Shown: in pieces, positions 50,503-56,729 of the stretch
How the letters are laid out: every line of letters starts with the position of its first letter
Position numbering within the stretch: position 1 is the first letter of the stretch
Assembly (NCBI GenBank): GCA_030652805.1
Contig: JAUSPT010000036.1
Location: forward strand, 1 to 56,729
DNA from: a bacterium
Lineage (GTDB): Bacteria; JAHJDO01
Reading direction: 5' to 3'
Length of the DNA stretch: 56,729 nt
The notes under the pieces: model-generated
Database searches by the model: none
What the model saw: the letters and a program-made list of their open reading frames with translations, nothing else
Told to the model about the DNA's origin: nothing
Program-made: the position numbers and the translations under genes

Positions 50503-53127
50503 TCAGTCCGCGGCTGGATCCGTGATCATGATCGTCGCAGTGGCTCTTTTGTCGCCCACGAGGTCGGTCACGTTGATCGTCCATTCTCCAGGCAGGTCGT
50601 TGACACCGGGAACAAACGTAAACTCGCACACACCGTCCTTTGCGCGGCGGGTGGTGGTAAACCGGGACCATTCGCTGCGGCGCTGCCACGCGTCTTCAAT
50701 ATCCACCCGCAACGGCAGACTGCCGCGAATAACGCGGCCGGACTTGCCGAGAACAACGACCTGGAACGTTACCGTCTTACCCAGCGCGGCCTCTTTCGGA
50801 AGATCTATCCTTACCCCGTCTATCGGCTCGGGCAGGGCTGCAATCAGTTTGCCGCTAGCTGCCGGCAAACCGATCTCAAAGTTTACCGCGCCATTGTCCT
50901 GCTTCTCCACTGTGATCTCCTTGCGCCGAATGGCGTCATAGAGGACAGGCCGCTTGGGATCCATAACCGTAACATCAGCCATTTGCGGCACACCCAGCTC
51001 GAACCGGACTTTGTGTTTGCCGAACCTGGGACCATACGTGCGGTAATCGTTGATAAGGAAGTGATATCGCACTTCACCTGCCTCCAGCGTGTTGGTGAGG
51101 ACGCGCATACCCGACTGTACCGGGCCGCTGATCCGGACAGGCCCGCCGATTCCCTCCATGTGTTTTGCCAGATCAGCCGCGTATTTCTCCACACGCTTCC
51201 GATGCTCGTGAGCGGTGACCAGGTGTTCAGCGGCGGTATTTCCCCTGGTGTGGTGCTCGAACGCGAAGTTGTAGCGGGTGCGGATTGCTCCGGGCAAATC
51301 AAGGCGGAAGGGTTCGTTGACGATGACGCGGCCGCCGGCGGCGATGAACTCTTTAAGCCGGTCTGCCATGGACTGCGTTACCATGCAGGATAAGGGCAGG
51401 ACGAGCGTCTCGTACCGGCTGGCGGCTCCTTCAATGAGGTCGTCGTCCAGGAGCACGTCAAACGGCGCGTGATTCATCAGGAGGAGCGTGGCATACGGCA
51501 GGGTCTGCTCGCCTGCCCAGCCTAGATTAGGAAGGTATGCCCCGGTTCCCCCGTACCCTCCGAACCAGGCGCCAACCGCCGAGGCGAGCAGGGCAACACG
51601 CGGTTTCCAGCGTTCGCTGTCAAGGATAGCCGGACCGTAGGGCTTGACCAGCAAGCGGGTGACTTGTGCTATCGCTCCCAGGGTCTCCGGCAGGTTCGCA
51701 TTAGGGTCATTCCGCGGGTTGGTGAAGTCATTTATACCCCCTGGGTAGTATGTCAGCACGTCGGGACGCTGTGAGATGACCAGCCAGGTTGCCTCGCGGA
51801 CGTAATCCGGTCCCGCTGAGAAATAACCCCGATCCCCATGGAAGTCATACTTAAAGTCGTTCTTGACGTCTGTCCTTGTCACCATCATTTCATTGTCACC
51901 CACAAGAAGCGTGATGTTCTGGTTGACCAGCAGTTTGTCAGGGCGCGCAGCGGCCTGCAAATAGGTGGTGTAAACCAGGTGCTTGATGTCCGGGGTGCCG
52001 TAGGTCCACGTCGCGATCATATCCAGTCCCCTATGTGAATGCCGCACGGGAGCGAGACGATAGGGATCGTGGAGTGTGATTAGCTCGGGATGATGCTTCT
52101 TTGCGGCCTCAGCCATCGCCGTATTCATTGCCGCCGTTCCCTGCCCCCCCTCCCACCACCATTTCAGGTAACGAAGGTGAGGGTGGTCATCGGGGATGAT
52201 CCCGTTCTTGAACTCGGCGGGGTTTATATTTAATTTTCCATGTGTCCCTGGCCCCTCATCAAGCCCTGGGGTTTTTTGCGACGAAATCGGCAGCTTCGCC
52301 AGATCCAGGCCGATCTCCTTTTGCGCCAAACGGGCCATCTCGGGATGGATTGCGAGAGGAGGTTCGATCTCGGTATTCAGAAACAGGTAGCGAAACGCGG
52401 GGAATTCGGCCAGCGACTTCACCCATGTGTCGGCTGTGCGCCGCGCAAAGTCCAACGCCTTCGGCGCTCTGGGGTAGATGCCCTTTCCCTTTGACCCGTC
52501 CGCAAAGACGCCGCGCAGGTCTTGGCGATCCTGAAGGACCTTCGAATTGTACGGGGCGAGCATAAAGCCTCCGTCGAAACCCAGCCGCGCCGCCTGATCA
52601 AGCAGACGCATATCATTGGTGCGGCTAGAAGGCCTCTCGGTCGGATCCATCCGCCATAAAATCAAACCACCAGTATAACCGCACTCCTTTCGGAGGCGGG
52701 AGTCCTCGATTGCGTCCCCTTCGCGGCACCCATCGATGCCAAGCCAGTTCCATACCGGCATCCGTTCCGTGTCACGCGGCGGAGCTATAGTCAGCAGCAT
52801 CCGTACACAGCCCACCTCGCGGCCGGCCTGCTTCAGTCGGGCTTGCACGTTATAGTCGCCAGGCCGCAGGAGGATCGTATCCACCTTGAACCGCGCCTCG
52901 CCTTCCTTCACCGGTACGGTTTGCGTCAGCCAGCCGCCTACGTCGAACTCAACTTCGTCCGCGCCGGAAACCGCCAGCCGCGCTACACAAGGCACGCCGC
53001 GGGGATAGACATACGCCAGGTTCTTGAACCGCGCCTCTGCCGCCTCGCCCTGCGCGCTTCCTGTGATAATCCAGCCCAGCGCGCAGAGGACAGTTACCGC
53101 CAGTGCCGCTTTCTTTATTCTTCCCAT
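50503..53127 (-). CDS. Secreted glycoside-hydrolase-like protein, high GC
   Basis: An 874-residue secreted protein. The signal peptide is MGRIKKAALAVTVLCALGWI, cut near GSAQG or GEAAEA. A TIM-barrel-like region (PVWNWLGIDGCREGD to PGGINDFTN) with the acid-like ELGFDGG and ETW motifs, then a beta-galactosidase-trimerisation-like Rossmann segment (TLVLPLSCMVTQSMADRLKEFIAAGGRVIVNEP), then C-terminal beta-sandwich domains. It resembles A4-type beta-galactosidases (GH42) but the catalytic Glu residues are not clear. Its base composition is far from its neighbours: row 51301 has 38 G+C of 60, against 21 of 60 in row 49141. Ribosome site AGGAGG precedes the ATG. Recent transfer is likely. Confidence 0.78.
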   Translation of the reverse strand: MGRIKKAALAVTVLCALGWIITGSAQGEAAEARFKNLAYVYPRGVPCVARLAVSGADEVEFDVGGWLTQTVPVKEGEARFKVDTILLRPGDYNVQARLKQAGREVGCVRMLLTIAPPRDTERMPVWNWLGIDGCREGDAIEDSRLRKECGYTGGLILWRMDPTERPSSRTNDMRLLDQAARLGFDGGFMLAPYNSKVLQDRQDLRGVFADGSKGKGIYPRAPKALDFARRTADTWVKSLAEFPAFRYLFLNTEIEPPLAIHPEMARLAQKEIGLDLAKLPISSQKTPGLDEGPGTHGKLNINPAEFKNGIIPDDHPHLRYLKWWWEGGQGTAAMNTAMAEAAKKHHPELITLHDPYRLAPVRHSHRGLDMIATWTYGTPDIKHLVYTTYLQAAARPDKLLVNQNITLLVGDNEMMVTRTDVKNDFKYDFHGDRGYFSAGPDYVREATWLVISQRPDVLTYYPGGINDFTNPRNDPNANLPETLGAIAQVTRLLVKPYGPAILDSERWKPRVALLASAVGAWFGGYGGTGAYLPNLGWAGEQTLPYATLLLMNHAPFDVLLDDDLIEGAASRYETLVLPLSCMVTQSMADRLKEFIAAGGRVIVNEPFRLDLPGAIRTRYNFAFEHHTRGNTAAEHLVTAHEHRKRVEKYAADLAKHMEGIGGPVRISGPVQSGMRVLTNTLEAGEVRYHFLINDYRTYGPRFGKHKVRFELGVPQMADVTVMDPKRPVLYDAIRRKEITVEKQDNGAVNFEIGLPAASGKLIAALPEPIDGVRIDLPKEAALGKTVTFQVVVLGKSGRVIRGSLPLRVDIEDAWQRRSEWSRFTTTRRAKDGVCEFTFVPGVNDLPGEWTINVTDLVGDKRATATIMITDPAAD

Positions 53128-53153
53128 TTTCTTTTCCTCCTTTTTTCGTTATA

Positions 53154-53167
53154 GTTTAGTTGTCAAA
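53154..53167 (-). promoter_or_regulatory. Shared upstream motif, copy 2 (before the high-GC gene)
   Basis: TTTGACAACTAAAC, then TATAACGAAAAAAGGAGG, in the 45-base gap between the LamG stop and the high-GC gene start. Over 22 bases it matches copy 1 closely on the same strand. Confidence 0.45.
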
Positions 53168-53172
53168 TCAAT

Positions 53173-53955
53173 TTAAAAAATACCAAATTCTGAACCCTCT
53201 TCAACACGCCAGCTTCCGGCTTCATAATGTTTTTTTATTTCCTGAGCTGTTAATGCCCTGTTGTAAACCATGACTTCATCAATTGTGCCCTTGTATCTGT
53301 TCATATATTTAAAACCAATCTTCCACGTAGAACTGGTATTCATCGTGACATCTCCTTTACCTTTATCCTGAGAGGCATAATTGTCTCCATCAATATACCA
53401 TCTATAAATAGAACCGCTTTTAGTCAGGGTGTAATATTTCCAATTGCCGAGGCCTAGAATCTCTTTAGTTGGAAAGTATATTGCTGTCGCCCCTGTGTGT
53501 TTTTCTCCCGCTGTATAGAGAAAAGCCGTATTAGGATGAGACGCAGTATATGGATGACACGCATATATCCCCCAAGCAGCGCCACTTTTAAAACAAATCA
53601 CCCCTTGCCAACTAGTTTGAGCAGGGTCGATTTTTGACCAAAATGAAACAGTCCAATTATCAGAGGGGAAAAATACCGGCGCATTTGATATGGTAACTTC
53701 ATCATCTATGCCATCAAAGCTCAAAGCATAACCCTTATCTTGTTTCACCCATTGAGGATTTCCACTGATTTTTCCATCCTTCTTGTTATCAGAAGAATCC
53801 TTGGCTATATCCCCCTTTCCTTCGTCAAAATTCCAGCAACCTACAAGTCCTTCCTCTGCACTGGCTAAAGAACTAAACGTAAAAGCTGATAAAAGAAATA
53901 CAACCAAAAAATCTTTAACTAACCTCATCCTGATTTTTTTGTTTATGTCATACAT
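53173..53955 (-). CDS. Secreted LamG-domain protein
   Basis: A 260-residue protein from the ATG at 53955 (MYDINKK), with AAGGAGG upstream; a TTG at 53982 extends the frame. Leader MRLVKDFLVVFLLSAFTFSSLASAEEG is a signal peptide. One LamG/concanavalin domain follows: LVGCWNFDEGKGDI, ALSFDGIDDEVTI, WTVSFWSKI, WKYYTLTKSGSIYRWYIDG and the closing GTIDEVMVYNRALTAQEI. It is likely a secreted glycan-binding protein. The leader is shared with the CBM9 lipoprotein and the fragment at 50205. Confidence 0.88.
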   Translation of the reverse strand: MYDINKKIRMRLVKDFLVVFLLSAFTFSSLASAEEGLVGCWNFDEGKGDIAKDSSDNKKDGKISGNPQWVKQDKGYALSFDGIDDEVTISNAPVFFPSDNWTVSFWSKIDPAQTSWQGVICFKSGAAWGIYACHPYTASHPNTAFLYTAGEKHTGATAIYFPTKEILGLGNWKYYTLTKSGSIYRWYIDGDNYASQDKGKGDVTMNTSSTWKIGFKYMNRYKGTIDEVMVYNRALTAQEIKKHYEAGSWRVEEGSEFGIF

Positions 53956-53969
53956 GTCTTCTCCTCCTT

Positions 53970-53983
53970 GTTTAATTATCAAA
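53970..53983 (-). promoter_or_regulatory. Shared upstream motif, copy 3 (before the LamG gene)
   Basis: TTTGATAATTAAAC directly followed by AAGGAGG and the LamG ATG at 53955. The TATAAC present in copies 1 and 2 is missing here. Confidence 0.4.
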
Positions 53984-54037
53984 TTCTGATTAAAGTAACA
54001 TTTATCTAATTTTATGCATATTTAAACATTACCAAAA

Positions 54038-54714
54038 TCACCATGAATCGTGGGCAAACATATCATTCTTATTCGCGGCAACATCATCGTATGACAGCCA
54101 CGAAACATGCCCATCTATAAAACAGTAATTGCCGCCGCCATTGTGCCGGGTAGATGCATTGATATAGTCAGGCCAACAAATCGGACACCTGATGACCTCA
54201 TACGTGCTCTCATCAGTACCGGACGTTTGGGCGTCTCCTATCAACATTATTTCACTTGGCCGGAGTAGCCTGGATATCTTTGTATTGGGCGGTGTTGCGT
54301 AGTATAGTCTGTAAACATGTATGGTGGTGGTCAAAGTCCCCCCGTAAGATATCCCATAACCTGCACTATGGTTAAAACTCCTGGCTGAAGGACACAACCA
54401 CACACTTGCTGGTTGTGAGCTCACCCATCCGTAATTCACATTCTGCCACTCTACAGGAGGCAGATAACCTCCGTCTACCAGAATATTGGTGTAATATGGC
54501 GGGTAATCCGCCGGGTTGCCGCTACAAAAAGGCGGCAGCCAGTCATCATAATCATCGGCATACATCTGAAACGCCAATCCTAATTGCCTGAGATTAGATA
54601 CGCATTTTATTCGCCTTGCCATCTCCCTTGCCTCACTAAGCGCTGGTAAAAGTATGGATGCAAGCAAGGCTATAATAGCTATCACGACCAAAAGTTCTAT
54701 TAAAGTAAAGCCGT
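54038..54714 (-). CDS. DUF1559-type prepilin, 3' exon (gene interrupted by the intron)
   Basis: The 3' part of a type II secretion/pilin-like protein. The N-terminal [19 protein letters not shown] helix with the methylation site is present from the second base of the exon, then [30 protein letters not shown]. The C-terminal [16 protein letters not shown] matches the H-x9-DG tail common in PVC and related genomes. The first codons and leader must lie in an exon 5' of the intron, outside the window. Reading the frame into the intron gives an apparent long N-terminus that is not protein-coding. The host gene may need intron splicing to be expressed. Confidence 0.85.
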
Positions 54715-54767
54715 GTAAGTGCTTATCCCTAAAGGAGTTACACTTATTTCGCTTCGCCTCACCGACC

Positions 54768-54800
54768 AAACCGTGCGTGCGGTTTTCCCTCACACGGCTT
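54768..54800 (-). ncRNA. Group II intron domain V
   Basis: On the minus strand AAGCCGTGTGAGGGAAAACC and CGCACGCACGGTTT form the catalytic hairpin; AGCCGTG pairs with CACGGTT, with the GAAA-like tetraloop. The domain VI hairpin AAGTG...CACTT follows, with a likely bulged branch-point A about eight bases before the intron end. Confidence 0.85.
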
Positions 54801-54836
54801 TCCCCCTGAGTTTCTTTATGTAGCATTCGTTGAGTA

Positions 54837-56108
54837 CTAAAGTAAGTTTGGAACATAACATACCCCCTTTTCATAAAAGAAAGCATTCGGCCATTTCCGA
54901 GTGCCAGATATACCTTTTCGTTGTTTTCGTCGTCTCCAAAATATACGAAGTTGCGCACATACATAATTATTCAGACTAATTGCTGCTGCATATGCATTGC
55001 CTATACGAAAATAATTAGCCCACCCCCTTACCTTCCTGTTGATTTCCGCTATAACCTCTTTTAACTCCGTTCCCAATGGAAAGCCTTTGATGACTTCCTT
55101 TATTCTCTGCCTTATGGACTTCATCGTTTTCTTTCTTGGGTATTTTACCCGAACCTTCCTTTCCAATCTTGCTGAATACCCTTCTCTGTAGGTAAATCCC
55201 AGAAAATCAAACCCTTCCCGCACATGACAAATCCTCGTTTTCTCTTGGTTCATTTCCAATCCCAACTTCCCTATTATCGCTGCTGCTCTTTGTAAAGCTT
55301 GTTTCGCCGCTTCTTGCGTTCTGCAAAGTATCACCATATCATCCGCATAACGCACCAGCTTTCCGTATTGCTCACTCCATTGTCTATCAAATTCATGCAG
55401 ATAGATATTGCTGAGCAACGGGCTTAAAACTCCGCCCTGCGGACTACCGCTTGTTACATACCTCACCTTACCTTCTTCTAGTATTCCTGCTTTAAGCCAC
55501 TTTCTGATAAGATGTAGTATCCTGCGGTCTGTTACTCGCTTTCGCACGCATTCCATTAGCTGTCCATGCGGAATTGTATCAAAGTAGCTCTTCAGGTCTA
55601 TATCCACTACCCACTTACGATAGTTGACCTGTTTATGCACTTCCTTTACTGCTTGATGTGTACTTCGCTTTGGTCGAAATCCGTAGGAACATTGGAGAAA
55701 ATCTGCCTCATACAACGGTTCTATTATCAGCTTTACCGCCATTTGCACCACCCTATCCTTTACTGTTGGTATTCCCAGCGGTCTTTGTCGTCCGTCTCCC
55801 TTTGGGATATATACCCGCCGTATATTAGCTGCTCTATACTCTCCTCTCTCCAGTTCTTCCCGTATTTCTTCCATAAACTTACCTACTCCGTGCTCTTTAA
55901 TCCACTTGATACTTTTCTCATCTACTCCACCACTGCTGTTCTTTTTCGAAACTCGCTTCCACGCTTCTTCTAATACATCTGTTCTCTTGACCTTGTCATA
56001 CAATATCCCAAACCTTCTCGTTGCACTCTTCTTGGCTGCACAGTATAGCTTTCTCTGGAATGTCCTAACCCAACTCATTGATATGGTTTTAGCCTTTACG
56101 ACACTCAT
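54837..56108 (-). CDS. ltrA: Group II intron reverse transcriptase/maturase
   Basis: A 423-residue intron-encoded protein. RT domains are visible: [80 protein letters not shown] and the catalytic YADDMVIL. After [11 protein letters not shown], a maturase (X) domain follows with [11 protein letters not shown]. It ends without an HNH endonuclease, as in classes C, D and F of bacterial introns. I use the ATG at 56108 with GGAG seven bases upstream; a longer frame starts at 56123. It promotes splicing and mobility of the intron RNA. Confidence 0.9.
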   Translation of the reverse strand: MSVVKAKTISMSWVRTFQRKLYCAAKKSATRRFGILYDKVKRTDVLEEAWKRVSKKNSSGGVDEKSIKWIKEHGVGKFMEEIREELERGEYRAANIRRVYIPKGDGRQRPLGIPTVKDRVVQMAVKLIIEPLYEADFLQCSYGFRPKRSTHQAVKEVHKQVNYRKWVVDIDLKSYFDTIPHGQLMECVRKRVTDRRILHLIRKWLKAGILEEGKVRYVTSGSPQGGVLSPLLSNIYLHEFDRQWSEQYGKLVRYADDMVILCRTQEAAKQALQRAAAIIGKLGLEMNQEKTRICHVREGFDFLGFTYREGYSARLERKVRVKYPRKKTMKSIRQRIKEVIKGFPLGTELKEVIAEINRKVRGWANYFRIGNAYAAAISLNNYVCAQLRIFWRRRKQRKGISGTRKWPNAFFYEKGVCYVPNLL

Positions 56109-56729
56109 AATAGGTCTCCACACTCCTTTGAAAACATACTCAAGCTAATGACCCTTCGCTAAGCAAGGTTATAGTGTCCTTGCTATCCTCGCTACTATGG
56201 TCATCTCCGACTTCCTGCATGCCTTTACCACAGCTTTCTGCATTTCGCCTTATACTGTAGCTTATCCCCAGTCGCTCTTTTATTCCTAACCACCACGAAG
56301 AGCAACACTCTTGGCGGTCTTGGTTGTTTTCTTTAGGGACAACCCCTTTCTTCGTCAAAACCCTATCTCTTTCTTGGAAACATACAGGCTCTCCCCAGTT
56401 GCTTAGATGAACTTTCAACACATGCTGCCGCCTTTTACACCGTCGGGTCATCAGGTGCTTACACCCATTTTCTTCCCTGATAATGGCAGGCTTCTCCCAT
56501 AGAACGAAGGATTGCCTCCCGAAATCTCCAGCTCTATCAGTCATACTTGCTGGCTCACTTTTACGATGCCTACAGTCGTTCGTTTTACTACAGCCTATGT
56601 CTTTGCCTCGCCGCTCTGACTGACTACGAGTCGTTTGTTCATAACGAGCAAACTCCCCTTCTGGCGACTTTGTCACTGCGCATTGAGAACGTATGTTACC
56701 ACACGCCCCAGCAGTCAGGCTACCTACCT

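Larger units (their letters stand above)
54715..56729 (-). mobile_element. Group II intron, 3' part; 5' end outside the window
   Basis: A retroelement of the group II type inserted in a prepilin gene. It has a domain V hairpin at 54768-54800, a domain VI hairpin next to it, and an RT ORF. The 3' end is placed at 54715, where CACTTAC gives the AY ending, just before ACGGCTTTAC of the prepilin exon. The bases from 56109 to 56729 hold no protein gene but do hold structured RNA of domain I-III type; a frame at 56140-56676 is not a gene. The 5' GUGYG end is probably a few tens of bases past the window edge. Confidence 0.85.

Noticed and set aside
50467-53154. Several long plus-strand frames opposite the high-GC gene
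   Set aside because: High GC makes long antisense frames by chance. The minus frame has the signal peptide, GH-like domains and ribosome-binding site.
54715-54964. A longer N-terminus for the prepilin
   Set aside because: The frame passes through domains V and VI and the end of the RT gene; it is read-through of the intron. The true 5' exon is outside the window.
56140-56676. A 178-codon frame upstream of the RT gene
   Set aside because: It lies inside the intron's structured 5' RNA region, has no recognised domain and an unusual composition. Group II introns have RNA, not protein, there.

Overview
The window looks like a low-GC, Gram-negative, anaerobic bacterium of the PVC group or a related candidate phylum (Omnitrophota, Lentisphaerota or similar). 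This is inferred from gene content: LPS heptosyltransferase, an NfnAB-type bifurcating oxidoreductase, LamG proteins, URO-D-family methyltransferases, glycoside hydrolases beside TIM-barrel sugar isomerases, and a DUF1559-type prepilin with an H-x-x-DG-like tail. No rRNA or marker protein allows a firm placement.

Layout. 1-10.5 kb is read leftward: the end of an IS1202-like element beside a tRNA-Gly(TCC), then a PfkB kinase, cobS, heptosyltransferase, GT2, an aminotransferase, a nucleotidyltransferase pair, a cysteine-less TlpA-like lipoprotein, bioA, an Asp/Glu racemase and nfnB/nfnA. 10.6-26.2 kb is read rightward: a ceramidase-like protein, a DegT aminotransferase, DUF1015, a polysaccharide segment (GT1, polyprenyl-phosphate sugar transferase), an S23 four-helix-bundle gene, a 1445-residue LamG protein, hicBA, galE, oppB, oppC and PilZ. 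26.2-31.4 kb is read leftward: an AIR-synthase-like protein, a URO-D protein, a PHP phosphatase, bioB and bioF.

31.4-50.4 kb is a tightly packed leftward catabolic cluster with many 4-8 base overlaps: two BNR sialidase-like proteins, a CBM9-like lipoprotein, GH38, a class III aminotransferase, URO-D, a sugar isomerase, a zinc alcohol dehydrogenase, an SMP-30 lactonase, a (methyl)malonate-semialdehyde dehydrogenase, a transaldolase, an MttB-family methyltransferase, a cupin and GH36. Most enzymes lack signal peptides. The set suggests import of a glycoside, internal hydrolysis, oxidation via a lactone, aldol cleavage, and handling of an amino and an N-methyl group. I do not recognise it as a described pathway. 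50.2-54 kb holds a LamG fragment, a secreted GH-like gene of much higher GC and a small LamG protein. 54-56.7 kb is a prepilin gene interrupted by a group II intron whose 5' end lies outside the window.

The most unusual layer is repetitive. (i) A 90-base element, present twice at 90% identity, has differences that preserve a helix and looks like an undescribed structured RNA. (ii) An AT-rich ~130-base imperfect palindrome occurs in five full or partial copies, supplies the ends of two proteins and flanks the S23 gene. (iii) Short palindromes or heptamer repeats are inserted in frame in four genes and supply the end of a fifth.
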